The position numbers and the translations under genes are program-made. Positions 36,958-48,240 of a DNA stretch of 50,517 nt are shown here, piece after piece. Source of the DNA: Pseudomonas sp. GD03858. Lineage in GTDB: Bacteria; Pseudomonadota; Gammaproteobacteria; Pseudomonadales; Pseudomonadaceae. The notes beneath the pieces are model-generated. The model ran no database searches. It was given only the letters and a program-made list of their open reading frames with translations, and was not told the DNA's origin. Each line of letters starts with the position of its first letter. Within the stretch, counting starts at the first letter, position 1. The stretch covers positions 1-50,517 of the forward strand of contig NZ_JAOCDM010000030.1 in NCBI RefSeq assembly GCF_029840925.1. The letters are read 5' to 3'.

Positions 36958-37485
36958 ATGGCGGAACAACTATCCACAAGTAAGTGCGATTCACCATTAC
37001 TCCAGGCGTTCGTCGACAATCGCAGCATTCTGGTGAAGATCGCAGCCCGTATCACTGGCTGCCGGTCCCGCGCGGAAGATGTGGTGCAGGACGCGTTCTT
37101 CCGGCTCAGCGCCGCCCCGCAGATCACCTCGTCGTTCAAGGCCCAGCTCAGTTACCTGTTCCAGATCGTGCGCAACCTGGCCATCGATCACTACCGCAAG
37201 CAGGCCATGGAACTGAGGTACTCCGGCAGCGAAGAGGAAGGGCTCAACGTGGTCATCCAGAACGCTTCGCCCGAAGCCACGCACATCAACCTCGCCACCC
37301 TCGAGCACATCGCCGACGCGCTCAACGAACTGCCCCAGCGCACCCGCTATGCCTTCGAGATGTATCGCCTGCATGGCGTGCCACAGAAAGACATCGCCAA
37401 GGAGCTGGGTGTATCGCCGACGCTGGTCAACTTCATGATCCGCGATGCACTGATCCATTGCCGCAAGAGCAGCCGCCAGGGCTGA
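36958..37485 (+). CDS. pvdS: Iron-starvation ECF sigma factor PvdS
   Basis: The 175-residue ECF sigma factor (from the ATG at 36958, preceded by AAGGTGA) has region 2 (SRAEDVVQDAFFRLS, SYLFQIVRNLAIDHYRKQ) and region 4 (ELPQRTRYAFEMYRLHG, QKDIAKELGVSPTLVNFM). It is divergent from pvdL, as in P. aeruginosa. It directs RNA polymerase to TAAAT-N16-CGT promoters, five of which (one imperfect) lie in this window. Fur represses it through the box at 36864-36882. Activity is usually checked by the FpvR anti-sigma factor, which is not encoded here. PfrI is the name used in some P. putida strains. Confidence 0.95.
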   Translation: MAEQLSTSKCDSPLLQAFVDNRSILVKIAARITGCRSRAEDVVQDAFFRLSAAPQITSSFKAQLSYLFQIVRNLAIDHYRKQAMELRYSGSEEEGLNVVIQNASPEATHINLATLEHIADALNELPQRTRYAFEMYRLHGVPQKDIAKELGVSPTLVNFMIRDALIHCRKSSRQG

Positions 37486-37497
37486 GAGACCCTTCCA

Positions 37498-37525
37498 CCC
37501 GCTCCCCGATACCTGCGGGAGCGGG
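37498..37525. terminator. Hairpin between convergent pvdS and GNAT gene
   Basis: Nine-base arms CCCGCTCCC (37498-37506) and GGGAGCGGG (37517-37525) form a stem after pvdS, followed by the REP-like CTTGCCCGCG and a run of five A. It is a half-REP and a likely transcript end for pvdS. Confidence 0.55.
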
Positions 37526-37552
37526 CTTGCCCGCGAAAAATCCCACCCGTTA

Positions 37553-38572
37553 TCAGACCAGCTTGCAGCGATCGAAGAACTGCTCGCGCCCCAGGATCAT
37601 CAACGCCGCGCGCTTGTGCGGGAAATCGAACTCTTTCTCGCAGTGGAAGCACTGGTCGTGCATGTAGCCGATCATCTTGCCGTTGTCGGCGCGCGGCTCG
37701 GCCACCACACGCTGGGTGCGCGGATCATCGAGGAACAGGTAGTGCACCAGCGCCGACAGCCAGCTGGCCACCTTGTGCGGGCCTCGGTGCGCCTCCTCCC
37801 CGACCAGCATGTGAACACCGCGATCATAGTCATCGGCCGGATAGAACGGCGCGATGCGGTCTTCCTTGGCCCAGTAGGCTTCGAAGTAGGCAAAGGGCTC
37901 GTCATCGAAACAACCGACCAAGGTCAGGGTGTGCGGGTCCGCGTCCAGCTTGGCCAGGTACTCGCGGTGCTGCGCCAGCGTTCCACCTTCCTGCCAGAAC
38001 TGCACGACGCGCGGGTTGTTCTGCCAGCGGTTGAACCGCTCGAGGTCCTGTTCGATCTCCAGGGTGCGCAACGACACCCAGGCGCCCAGGCGCGCATCGA
38101 AACGCCGGTACACTTCGCCGCGGGGCTTGGGCGCCCGGCGCGGGTGGCGCTTGCCGTTGCTGATCAGCATCTGCTGCGGATAACCCCCGGAGACCGACTC
38201 GCCCAGCCAGGGTTGCGGCAATTGCCAGAACAGGGTGCGTTCGCACAGGTACTGACCAGGTTGCTCGCTCGGCAGCAGCAGACCGCTGGCCAGCGCCCCA
38301 GGCAGCGGCCGTGGCAACAGCCAGACCAATCGCTGGCAGCCCGGATCACGCGACAACAGCCAGTAGCAGGCCGCCCACAGCGCCTGTTCGGGACGCTCCG
38401 GACAGATTTCTTCGAGGTGGACTTCAAGGGCATCGGCCGGTACCAGGCGAGCCTGGATCAGGGGACGCCCTTCAAGGGTCAGGCTGAGGCGGCAATCGGC
38501 CTCGTCGGCCTGCAGACTGCGCCAGCGTGGCGCGCAAAGGGGCTGCGAAGCGGCATCGAACGGCATGGTCAT
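37553..38572 (-). CDS. GNAT acyltransferase (AlcB/IucB type), siderophore-linked
   Basis: The 339-residue protein has an N-terminal all-beta/linker part (about 1-140) and a C-terminal acyl-CoA acyltransferase domain of the AlcB/IucB siderophore family (about 155-335; RFNRWQNNPRVVQFWQEGG, EPFAYFEAYWAKEDRI, HMLVGEEAHRGPHKVASWL, VVAEPRADNGKMIGY). Family members acylate N-hydroxy-lysine or N-hydroxy-ornithine. An exact PvdS box lies 38 bp upstream, and pvdS converges on it, so a role in pyoverdine assembly, such as N5-hydroxyornithine acetylation, is the best guess. Other readings are a second siderophore or acylation of another hydroxamate precursor. A second start 6 bp in is possible. Confidence 0.82.
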   Translation of the reverse strand: MTMPFDAASQPLCAPRWRSLQADEADCRLSLTLEGRPLIQARLVPADALEVHLEEICPERPEQALWAACYWLLSRDPGCQRLVWLLPRPLPGALASGLLLPSEQPGQYLCERTLFWQLPQPWLGESVSGGYPQQMLISNGKRHPRRAPKPRGEVYRRFDARLGAWVSLRTLEIEQDLERFNRWQNNPRVVQFWQEGGTLAQHREYLAKLDADPHTLTLVGCFDDEPFAYFEAYWAKEDRIAPFYPADDYDRGVHMLVGEEAHRGPHKVASWLSALVHYLFLDDPRTQRVVAEPRADNGKMIGYMHDQCFHCEKEFDFPHKRAALMILGREQFFDRCKLV

Positions 38573-38609
38573 GGCTCACGGGAAATGTAAGAAAGGCTCA
38601 CACCAGAGA

Positions 38610-38633
38610 ACGTGGCCACCCCCGCGGAATTTA
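38610..38633 (-). promoter_or_regulatory. PvdS-dependent promoter of the GNAT gene
   Basis: On the minus strand, CTAAAT (TAAAT at 38633-38629), 16 bp, CGT (38612-38610). The TAA of TAAAT is also the stop codon of the upstream solute-binding gene, so the promoter begins inside that gene's end. Confidence 0.82.
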
Positions 38634-39431
38634 GTCGCGCGGTGCTTCGACGGTGATCTGGTAAGGCTGGAAAATACGCAGCAGCTCGCCATTTTCACGC
38701 AGCCGGCGCAGCAGCGCGGCGAACGCCTCGGGGCTGATCGACGCACCAGGACGCAGTAACGCGTAGTGGTGGTACACCTGGTCGACGCGCTGCGAGGGCA
38801 TCAGCCGAGCGTCGCTTTCGGGATTGCGTCTGAGGAAATCGCTGAGGTAGGAACGCGTGACCAGGGCGATGTCGGCACGCTCGCGTTCGACCATGCTCAG
38901 GTTGCTGTCGTGGGAATAGGTCAGGGTCGCCCGGTAGCGCTTCTTGAGGTAGGCCGGGTCGGGGTTGAAGTCGGCGAAGGCATAGTGGTAGCCGTTGAAC
39001 AGCGCCAGGCGCTTGCCGTCGAGGTCGTCGAAGTAATGCTGGTCACGCCCCGCCTGCTGGCGGGCGACGAAGATCTCGGCATCCTCCAGCCCCATGTCCA
39101 CGGCCTTGTGCTCGATGCCCTGCCAGCCCCATTGCGGATTTTCGAAGATCGCCATGTCGGTACGGCCTTGCTGGAAATCGCCAAACCGCCGCGGGATCGA
39201 AGTGGGCACCAACACGAAACGGTAATCGCTCTGCAACCGGTTCAACGCATCCACCAGTTGCGGCAGCAGGCCGGTGTCTGCGCCTTGCTCCGGACGCACG
39301 GTGTAAGGTGGAAAATGCGCCGCGCCGATCTTCACCTCCAGGGCCTCCCCGGCCCGCGCCCCGGTACTCAGCGACAGCGCGGCAAACAACAGCAGGAAGG
39401 ACAGTGGCTTGAGGCTGGACAATGGGATCAA
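38631..39431 (-). CDS. Periplasmic solute-binding protein (SBP_bac_3 type)
   Basis: The predicted product (266 residues from TTG at 39431) has a signal peptide (PLSFLLLFAALSLSTGARAGE) and a family-3 solute-binding domain (IGAAHFPPYTVRPEQGADTG, LLPQLVDALNRL, GRTDMAIFENPQWGW, DIALVTRSYLSDFLRR). No ABC permease or ATPase is adjacent. The frame is open to 39713, but that part reads poorly and carries no export signal at its own N-terminus. No ATG lies in frame close to the signal peptide; I chose a TTG with a GAG-type site upstream, while TTG at 39422 is an alternative. Its stop overlaps the PvdS box of the GNAT gene. The ligand is unknown. Confidence 0.72.
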   Translation of the reverse strand: MIPLSSLKPLSFLLLFAALSLSTGARAGEALEVKIGAAHFPPYTVRPEQGADTGLLPQLVDALNRLQSDYRFVLVPTSIPRRFGDFQQGRTDMAIFENPQWGWQGIEHKAVDMGLEDAEIFVARQQAGRDQHYFDDLDGKRLALFNGYHYAFADFNPDPAYLKKRYRATLTYSHDSNLSMVERERADIALVTRSYLSDFLRRNPESDARLMPSQRVDQVYHHYALLRPGASISPEAFAALLRRLRENGELLRIFQPYQITVEAPRD

Positions 39432-39612
39432 GTGGAAACACTCATCACGGTGGGGCCTGGATGCGCCTAAGCTAGGCGTTTTCCCACACAGGCACAACCG
39501 CCGAATATGCCAAAGTGCCAGGGGATGCCGTGCGCGTCGAGTTTGGCTACGCTCTACAGGCCTGCATGTTCGACAAGCACGCAGGCCACTGTGCATTGAT
39601 AGGGAGCCTGGC

Positions 39613-40164
39613 ATGGGCCACTGGTTGGTGATCGACCTGGAAGCCACCACCGACGACGGCGGCTGGCCAGTCACGGAGATGGAAATCATTGAAATCGGCG
39701 CAAGCCTGGTCACCCGCGAAGGACGCGAGGTGGATCACTTTCAACGCTTCGTGCGCCCCAGGCGGCGCCCGCAACTGACCCCCTTCTGTCGCGAGCTGAC
39801 CCATATCGGCCAGGCCGATATCGACAATGCCGCAGCGTTCCCCGAGGTCTGGGCGCAGTTCGAGCGCTGGCTGGGCCATCACCAGGCACAGCTGCAGGCC
39901 TGGGTCAGCTGGGGCGACTACGACCGCCAGCAGCTGCTCCAGGAGTGGCAGGCGCACCAAGTGCAAAGCCTGATGCAGAAACTGCCGCACATGAACCTCA
40001 AGCAACGCTTCGCCAAGGCCCGTCACCTGCAACGCCCGGCAGGGCTCAACAGCGCCCTGCAGCTGGCCGGCCTGCAGTTTGCCGGGCAACAGCACCGGGC
40101 CCTGGAAGACGCCCGCAACACCGCGCGCCTGCTGCCCCTGAGCCTACCGCCGGGCACGGCCTGA
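39613..40164 (+). CDS. DEDDh-family 3'-5' exonuclease
   Basis: The 183-residue protein (ATG at 39613 after AGGGAG) carries the exonuclease motifs of the DEDDh class: ExoI VIDLEATTD near the N-terminus (Asp and Glu metal ligands), ExoII with WGDYDRQQL (about 99-107), and ExoIII HRALEDARNTARLL (about 160) with the general-base His and last Asp. It resembles stand-alone ERI-1/KapD-like exonucleases rather than the DNA polymerase III epsilon subunit. Its cellular substrate cannot be told. It precedes ppnP by 72 bp in the same direction. Confidence 0.85.
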   Translation: MGHWLVIDLEATTDDGGWPVTEMEIIEIGASLVTREGREVDHFQRFVRPRRRPQLTPFCRELTHIGQADIDNAAAFPEVWAQFERWLGHHQAQLQAWVSWGDYDRQQLLQEWQAHQVQSLMQKLPHMNLKQRFAKARHLQRPAGLNSALQLAGLQFAGQQHRALEDARNTARLLPLSLPPGTA

Positions 40165-40236
40165 AACAGATGACGCAGGGGCGGGCCTTGGGCATACTGG
40201 CCAACCCTTTTTTCATCCCTTTTCAGGAGTCGCCCG

Positions 40237-40521
40237 ATGTTCAAGGTCAATGAGTACTTCGATGGCACCGTCAAGTCGATCGCCTTCGAAGGCAAGGAAG
40301 GTCCGGCCACCGTGGGCGTGATGGCCCCGGGCGAATACGAGTTCGGCACCGCCAAGCGCGAGATCATGCACGTGGTCTCCGGCGCCCTGACCGTCAAGCT
40401 GCCGGGCAGCGACAACTGGGAAAAATTCGACGCCGGCAGCCAGTTCAACGTGCCCGCCGACAGCAAGTTCCAGCTGAAGGTCGCCGTCGATAGCGCCTAC
40501 CTGTGCGAGTACCGCGACTAA
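40237..40521 (+). CDS. ppnP: Pyrimidine/purine nucleoside phosphorylase PpnP
   Basis: The 94-residue protein is a single small cupin of the DUF1255 (PpnP/YaiE) family. It begins [19 protein letters not shown] and carries [31 protein letters not shown] and an AYLCEYRD end typical of the family. PpnP splits nucleosides such as uridine, adenosine and guanosine with phosphate, releasing base and ribose-1-phosphate in the cytoplasm. AGGAG stands before the ATG. A 28-bp-stem REP follows and separates it from the convergent hydrolase gene. Confidence 0.94.
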   Translation: MFKVNEYFDGTVKSIAFEGKEGPATVGVMAPGEYEFGTAKREIMHVVSGALTVKLPGSDNWEKFDAGSQFNVPADSKFQLKVAVDSAYLCEYRD

Positions 40522-40541
40522 GCGCTAGCCTGCGCCAACCT

Positions 40542-40614
40542 CTTCGCGGGTAAACCCGCTCCCACAGGGTTCGAGGATTGCACCGTCCCTGTGGGAGCGG
40601 GTTTACCCGCGAAG
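40542..40614. repeat. REP palindrome (GCGGGTAAACCCGC subtype), ppnP/hydrolase
   Basis: Perfect 28-bp arms (40542-40569 and 40587-40614) around a 17-base loop, between convergent ppnP and the hydrolase gene. The hydrolase stop lies 10 bp beyond the right arm. Confidence 0.92.
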
Positions 40615-40623
40615 AAGCCTGCA

Positions 40624-41316
40624 TCAATCTTTCAGGAAAGCCGCCACTCGCTCCGCCGCCGCCTGCATGTGCTGCTCATGACTGAACCCCGACGCCTTCA
40701 ACGGCTTGAGGTCATGATCCGCCGCCACCAGCCAGCTCACCTCGATCGCCGGCGATAGCGCATACCCCGCCACCGCCTCACGATTGCCCAGGGCATCCCG
40801 CTCGCCCTGCACGATCAATGTGCGCGTGCGCAGCCCGGCCAGGTGCTCCACCCGCGGCTTCTCAGGCTTGCCCACCGCATAGAACGGATACCCCAGGCAC
40901 ACCAGCGCATCGGCGCCCAGTTCGTCCGCCAGCAGGCTGGCCATGCGCCCGCCCATGGACTTGCCGCCAACGGCCAATCGCCCTGCGACCAATGGTCGCA
41001 GCTGGTCGTATACAGTCCGCCAGCATTCGAGCAACACCTTCTGCGGATTGGGCGGTCGCCTGCCGCCGTTTAGACGGCGTTCGGCCATGTAGGGAAACTC
41101 GAAGCGCACCACCCCGACCCCTTGCCCCGCCAGCCTTTGCGCCATGTCCTCCATGAACCCGCTGTCCATCGGCGCACCGGCGCCATGGGCGAGGATCAGG
41201 CAAGCGCTACTGCCGCGATCCTCCGCGATTCGAGGGGGATCGCAGCGCAAGCCTGGGACATTTGCGATCTTCGCCCATTGATCCCCGTCAATACCGGCAC
41301 TTTGCCCATTAATCAT
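40624..41316 (-). CDS. Alpha/beta-hydrolase, Tex30/KANL3-like
   Basis: The product (230 residues from the ATG at 41316, GAGG upstream) has an alpha/beta-hydrolase core: the oxyanion strand [12 protein letters not shown], a nucleophile elbow [11 protein letters not shown] (Ser in the G-x-S-x-G pattern), the acid loop VQGERDALG, and a His in VAADHDLKP. These features match the Tex30/KANL3-type family, whose substrates are unknown. The frame is open further upstream to 41373 but would overlap the divergent ccoN start region. Its N-terminal codons contain an Anr-type box (41278-41291) probably serving ccoN, so transcription of the two divergent genes may interfere. Confidence 0.82.
   Translation of the reverse strand: MINGQSAGIDGDQWAKIANVPGLRCDPPRIAEDRGSSACLILAHGAGAPMDSGFMEDMAQRLAGQGVGVVRFEFPYMAERRLNGGRRPPNPQKVLLECWRTVYDQLRPLVAGRLAVGGKSMGGRMASLLADELGADALVCLGYPFYAVGKPEKPRVEHLAGLRTRTLIVQGERDALGNREAVAGYALSPAIEVSWLVAADHDLKPLKASGFSHEQHMQAAAERVAAFLKD
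41278..41291 (+). promoter_or_regulatory. Anr/FNR box upstream of ccoNOQP-1
   Basis: TTGAT-CCCC-GTCAA differs from the Anr consensus TTGAT-N4-ATCAA at one base. It is inside the first codons of the divergent hydrolase gene, 74 bp before the ccoN start. A start site near 41326 would place the box at -41.5, the usual activating position; I could not fix a convincing -10 (weak options around 41308-41319). Confidence 0.72.
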
Positions 41317-41365
41317 GCTTGCCTCGCTGTTTAGCCTGCCTATAACCGTGGATGGGAACCCATAC

Positions 41366-42790
<1,425 letters not shown>

Positions 42791-42803
42791 GGAGTAGAGC
42801 CTG

Positions 42804-43412
42804 ATGAACCATGAAGTCGTTGAGAAAAACATAGGCCTGATGGCCCTGCTGATGGTGTTCGCCGTCAGCATCGGCGGCCTGACCCAGATCGTCCCGCTGT
42901 TCTTCCAGGACGTCACCAACAAGCCGGTCGAGGGCATGAAGCCCTACACCGCCCTGCAGCTCGAAGGCCGCGACATCTACATCCGCGAAGGCTGCGTGGG
43001 CTGCCACTCGCAGATGGTCCGGCCGTTCCGTGCCGAGACCGAGCGCTACGGCCACTACTCGGTGGCCGGCGAGAGCGTGTGGGATCACCCGTTCCTGTGG
43101 GGCTCCAAGCGTACCGGTCCGGACCTGGCCCGCGTCGGCGGCCGCTACTCGGACGACTGGCACCGCGCCCACCTGTACAACCCGCGCAACGTGGTACCGG
43201 AATCGAAGATGCCGTCGTACCCGTGGCTGGTGGCCGCGCAGGTCGACAACAGCCACACCGACGTCAAGATGCGCGTCCTGCGCAGCCTCGGCGTGCCCTA
43301 CACCGACGACGACATCGCCGGCGCCAAGGACGCAGTCAAGGGCAAGACCGAGATGGACGCGCTGGTCGCCTACCTGCAGGTGCTCGGCACCGCGATCAAG
43401 AACAAGAGGTGA
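42804..43412 (+). CDS. ccoO: cbb3 oxidase mono-heme subunit CcoO (copy 1)
   Basis: The 202-residue protein has one N-terminal membrane anchor (about 10-33) and a periplasmic cytochrome c domain with a single c-type heme site, Cys64-Val-Gly-Cys67-His68; the axial Met is probably in SKMPSYPWL. It takes electrons from CcoP and passes them to CcoN. It starts 13 bp after ccoN. A block of 106 bp (43128-43233) is identical to the matching part of the second ccoO. Confidence 0.96.
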   Translation: MNHEVVEKNIGLMALLMVFAVSIGGLTQIVPLFFQDVTNKPVEGMKPYTALQLEGRDIYIREGCVGCHSQMVRPFRAETERYGHYSVAGESVWDHPFLWGSKRTGPDLARVGGRYSDDWHRAHLYNPRNVVPESKMPSYPWLVAAQVDNSHTDVKMRVLRSLGVPYTDDDIAGAKDAVKGKTEMDALVAYLQVLGTAIKNKR

Positions 43413-43417
43413 GTGCG

Positions 43418-43612
43418 ATGGAAATGGACATCGGCATGATCCGCGGCCTGGGCACCCTGGTGGTGATGATCGCCTTCATCGGCCTGTCGCTCTGGGTATT
43501 CAACCGTCGCCGCGACCGTGATTTCGCCGAAGCGCGCCTGCTGCCCTTCGTCGACGACCGCCTGCCCCCCGCCGGGCAGGAACCTGCCGCATTGAGGAGT
43601 ACCCAGCAATGA
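43418..43612 (+). CDS. ccoQ: cbb3 oxidase small subunit CcoQ (copy 1)
   Basis: This 64-residue, single-helix protein ([20 protein letters not shown], then [14 protein letters not shown]) stabilises the cbb3 complex. It is read from the ATG at 43418, and its stop overlaps the ccoP start by 4 bp (ATGA). It is too short to be prominent but has the same position and sequence pattern as the second copy. Confidence 0.9.
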   Translation: MEMDIGMIRGLGTLVVMIAFIGLSLWVFNRRRDRDFAEARLLPFVDDRLPPAGQEPAALRSTQQ

Positions 43613-44550
43613 CCACCTTCTGGAGTACGTACATCAGCGTACTGACCATCGGCAGCCTGATCGGCCTGACCTGGCTGCTGCTCGCCACCCGCAAGGGCCA
43701 GAGCAGCGACACCACCGACCAGACCATGGGCCACAGCTTCGACGGCATCGAGGAGTACGACAACCCGCTGCCGAAATGGTGGTTCTGGCTGTTCGTCGGC
43801 ACCCTGGTGTTCTCGGTCGGCTACCTGATCCTCTACCCGGGCCTGGGTAACTGGAAAGGCATCCTGCCCGGCTACGAGAATGGCTGGACCCAGGTGGACG
43901 AGTGGCAGAAAGAGATGGACAAAGCCGACGCCAAGTTCGGCCCGATCTTCGCCAAGTACGCCGCCATGCCGGTGGAGGAAGTGGCCAAGGATCCACAGGC
44001 GCTGAAGATGGGCAGCCGGCTGTTCGCCTCCAACTGTTCGGTGTGCCACGGCTCCGACGCCAAGGGCTCCTACGGCTTCCCCAACCTGACCGACAGCGAC
44101 TGGCGCTGGGGCGGCGAGCCGGAGACCATCAAGGCCTCGATCATGAACGGCCGCCACGGCATCATGCCTGGCTGGTCCACGGTGATCGGCGAGCAGGGCG
44201 TGGCCGACGTGGCCGCCTTCGTGCTGACCAACCTCGATGGCCGCAGCCTGCCGGAAGGCGTCAAGGCCGACCCGGTCAAGGGCCAGGAGCTGTTCGCCAG
44301 CAACTGCGTGGCCTGCCACGGGCCTGAAGGCAAGGGCACCCCGGCCATGGGCGCGCCGAACCTGACCCATCCGCAGGCGTTCATCTACGGCTCGAGCTTC
44401 GCCCAGCTGCAGCAGACCATCCGCTATGGTCGCCAGGGCCAGATGCCGGCACAGCACGACATCCAGGGCAACGACAAGGTCCACCTGCTGGCGGCCTATG
44501 TGTATAGCCTGTCGCAGGAGCAAGTGCCTGAAACCGTAACCGCCAAGTAA
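43609..44550 (+). CDS. ccoP: cbb3 oxidase di-heme subunit CcoP (copy 1)
   Basis: The 313-residue subunit has two N-terminal membrane helices (about 4-25 and 57-78) and two periplasmic c-type heme domains, with Cys143-x-x-Cys146-His147 (CSVCHGSD) and Cys233-x-x-Cys236-His237 (CVACHGPEG). It receives electrons from soluble cytochromes and feeds CcoO. It is the last gene of the first operon. Compared with copy 2 it lacks an insertion of about 14 residues before the first heme domain. A 104-bp block (44326-44429) is identical to copy 2. Confidence 0.96.
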   Translation: MTTFWSTYISVLTIGSLIGLTWLLLATRKGQSSDTTDQTMGHSFDGIEEYDNPLPKWWFWLFVGTLVFSVGYLILYPGLGNWKGILPGYENGWTQVDEWQKEMDKADAKFGPIFAKYAAMPVEEVAKDPQALKMGSRLFASNCSVCHGSDAKGSYGFPNLTDSDWRWGGEPETIKASIMNGRHGIMPGWSTVIGEQGVADVAAFVLTNLDGRSLPEGVKADPVKGQELFASNCVACHGPEGKGTPAMGAPNLTHPQAFIYGSSFAQLQQTIRYGRQGQMPAQHDIQGNDKVHLLAAYVYSLSQEQVPETVTAK

Positions 44551-45016
44551 AACCTCTTCGCGGGTAAACCCGCTCCCACAAAACCTGTGGGAGCGGGCTT
44601 GCCCGCGATGGGCTGCATGGCAGCCCCTCTCCCCTCCCCGCCTTGCACCCCCTCCGAACACAACTAAGCTTGTTGCCACAGTGGCTTCGCTCGCAGCAGG
44701 CGGAACAGACGTGGCGCACAGCCTGACGCCACGCATCCGCCTCCACGTTCGAACCTGCGGTTTCCGGACAGCGCCTTGCATGCCCGTCCAGGCGCCTGAA
44801 AAGCTTGACCGAACGATCAGAAAAATATGGAAAACGGTACACATTACAAATATTTATTTGTGTACAATCATCCAGCCCAAAAGCCGCGGGACGGCGGTGG
44901 AAAGGGTCTGGACACGGGTCGGCGCAGGTTTCCTTGCGTTGCCATAACCCTGGTGGTTATCGATACTGGCGCCGATTTACCAACCAACAAGAACACCCAA
45001 ACCGTGGAACCTTAGA
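44551..45016. other. Intergenic region between the two cbb3 operons
   Basis: There is no credible gene in these 466 bp. A REP lies at 44559-44607. An AT-rich patch at 44820-44870 has a 7-bp inverted repeat GTACACA/TGTGTAC (44837-44843 and 44859-44865) overlapping TACAAT, and a second one, ATAACC-N5-GGTTAT, is at 44944-44960. Neither is a known operator. No canonical Anr box was found; TTGACCGAACGATCAG near 44805-44820 has Anr-like halves but the wrong spacing. Confidence 0.65.
44559..44607. repeat. REP palindrome (hybrid arms) after ccoP-1
   Basis: Two 22-bp arms (44559-44580 and 44586-44607) around a 5-base loop. The left arm has the GGGTAAACCC form and the right arm the GGGCTTGCCC form, so the stem has two mismatched or wobble positions. 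It lies just after the ccoP stop. Confidence 0.85.
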
Positions 45017-46458
<1,442 letters not shown>

Positions 46459-46459
<1 letters not shown>

Positions 46460-47067
46460 TGAAGCATGAAGCAGTCGAGAAGAACATTGGCCTGATGGCC
46501 TTCTTCATGGTCATCGCCGTCAGCGTCGGTGGCCTCACGCAGATCGTCCCGCTGTTCTTCCAGGACGTCACCAACAAGCCGGTCGAGGGCATGAAACCGC
46601 GCACCGCGCTGGAGCTCGAGGGGCGCGACATCTACATCCGCGAAGGCTGCGTGGGCTGCCACTCGCAGATGATCAGGCCATTCCGCGCCGAGACCGAGCG
46701 TTACGGCCACTACTCGGTGGCCGGCGAGAGCGTGTGGGACCACCCGTTCCTGTGGGGCTCCAAGCGCACAGGTCCCGACCTTGCCCGCGTCGGCGGCCGC
46801 TACTCGGACGACTGGCACCGCGCCCACCTGTACAACCCGCGCAACGTGGTACCGGAATCGAAGATGCCGTCGTACCCGTGGCTGGTGGAGAACAAGCTCG
46901 ACGGCAAGGACACCGCCAAGAAGATGGAAGTGCTGCGCACCCTGGGCGTGCCCTACACCGACGAAGACATCGCCGGCGCCAAGGACGCAGTCAAGGGCAA
47001 GACCGAGATGGACGCCATCGTGGCGTACCTGCAAGGCCTTGGCACCCTCATCAAAAGCAAACGGTGA
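46459..47067 (+). CDS. ccoO: cbb3 oxidase mono-heme subunit CcoO (copy 2)
   Basis: The 202-residue protein has an N-terminal membrane helix and one heme c site (Cys64-Val-Gly-Cys67-His68). It is the same length as copy 1 and highly similar, with differences concentrated near residues 144-160 ([16 protein letters not shown] here, [16 protein letters not shown] in copy 1). The ATG at 46459 overlaps the ccoN stop (TGATG), implying coupled translation. Electrons pass from CcoP through this subunit to CcoN. Confidence 0.96.
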
Positions 47068-47071
47068 ACTG

Positions 47072-47263
47072 ATGGATATCGGGATGATTCGCGGCCTGGG
47101 CACCGTCGTGGTGCTGGTGGCCTTCGTGGGCCTGGCGTTGTGGGTATTCAGCCCGCGACGCAAGCAGGAATTCGACGAAGCGACGCAATTGCCGTTCGCG
47201 GACGATCCAGAAGCCACCCGGCACGTCGAGCAAGCAAAAGCTTCTAGGAGCAAACAACAATGA
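47072..47263 (+). CDS. ccoQ: cbb3 oxidase small subunit CcoQ (copy 2)
   Basis: The 63-residue, single-helix protein begins [20 protein letters not shown] and has a polar, acidic tail ([18 protein letters not shown]) unlike copy 1. Its stop overlaps the ccoP start by 4 bp, as in the first operon. It stabilises the assembled complex. Confidence 0.9.
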   Translation: MDIGMIRGLGTVVVLVAFVGLALWVFSPRRKQEFDEATQLPFADDPEATRHVEQAKASRSKQQ

Positions 47264-48240
47264 CAACCTTCTGGAGTCTGTACGTCACCGTCCTGACCCT
47301 GGGCACCATCTTCGCCTTGACCTGGCTGCTGCTGTCGACCCGCAAGGGCCAGCGCGAGGAAATTACCGACGAAGTCGTCGGCCACGCCTTCGACGGCATC
47401 GAGGAGTACGACAACCCGCTGCCGAAATGGTGGTTCTGGCTGTTCGTCGGCACCGTCGTCTTCGCCCTCGGCTACCTGGTGCTCTATCCGGGCCTTGGCA
47501 ACTGGAAAGGCATCCTGCCGGGCTACGCGTACCTGGACAACGACAAGAAGACCGAGTTCGCCAACGGCCAGGCCGGCTGGACCGGCGTGCACGAGTGGGA
47601 AAAGGAAATGGCCAAGGCCGATGCCCGCTTCGGGCCGATCTTCGCCAAGTTCGCCGCCATGCCGCTGGAAGACGTGGCCAAGGACCCGCAGGCGCTGAAG
47701 ATGGGCGCCCGCCTGTTCGCCTCCAACTGCTCGGTGTGCCACGGCTCCGACGCCCGCGGCGCCTACGGCTTCCCCAACCTGACCGACAACGACTGGCGCT
47801 GGGGCGGCGAGCCGGAGACCATCAAGACCACCATCATGAACGGTCGCCACGGCGTGATGCCGGGCTGGGCCACGGTGATCGGCGAGCAGGGCGTGGCGGA
47901 TGTAGCAGCCTTCGTGCTGACCAACCTCGACGGCCGCAAGCTGCCCGAGGACGCCAAGGCCGACCCGGTCAAGGGCCAGCAGCTCTTCGCCACCAACTGC
48001 GTGGCCTGCCACGGCCCCGAAGGCAAGGGCACCCCGGCCATGGGCGCGCCGAACCTGACCCATCCGCAGGCGTTCATCTACGGCTCGAGCTTCGCCCAGC
48101 TGCAGCAGACCATCCGCTATGGCCGCCAGGGGCAGATGCCGGCACAGGCGCAGATGCAGGGCAACGACAAGGTCCACCTGCTGGCGGCCTACGTCTACAG
48201 CCTGTCGCACCAGGAGCAGCAGTCACCAAAGACCGAGTGA
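47260..48240 (+). CDS. ccoP: cbb3 oxidase di-heme subunit CcoP (copy 2)
   Basis: The 326-residue subunit has two membrane helices and two c-type heme sites (Cys157/Cys160/His161 and Cys247/Cys250/His251). An insertion of about 14 residues ([15 protein letters not shown]) before the first heme domain is the main difference from copy 1. It closes the second operon. The final part (EQQSPKTE) also diverges from copy 1 (QVPETVTAK). Confidence 0.96.
   Translation: MTTFWSLYVTVLTLGTIFALTWLLLSTRKGQREEITDEVVGHAFDGIEEYDNPLPKWWFWLFVGTVVFALGYLVLYPGLGNWKGILPGYAYLDNDKKTEFANGQAGWTGVHEWEKEMAKADARFGPIFAKFAAMPLEDVAKDPQALKMGARLFASNCSVCHGSDARGAYGFPNLTDNDWRWGGEPETIKTTIMNGRHGVMPGWATVIGEQGVADVAAFVLTNLDGRKLPEDAKADPVKGQQLFATNCVACHGPEGKGTPAMGAPNLTHPQAFIYGSSFAQLQQTIRYGRQGQMPAQAQMQGNDKVHLLAAYVYSLSHQEQQSPKTE

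Noticed and set aside
39462..39482. Hairpin CGCCTA-AGC-TAGGCG with TTTT as a plus-strand terminator
   Set aside because: No plus-strand gene precedes it; it lies in the divergent gap before the exonuclease and may be chance.
39432..39713. N-terminal extension of the solute-binding protein to 39713
   Set aside because: It lacks a signal sequence at its own start and overlaps the exonuclease gene; the signal peptide lies after 39431.
44805..44820. Anr box upstream of ccoN-2 (TTGACCGAACGATCAG)
   Set aside because: The halves are 6 rather than 4 bases apart and both deviate from consensus.
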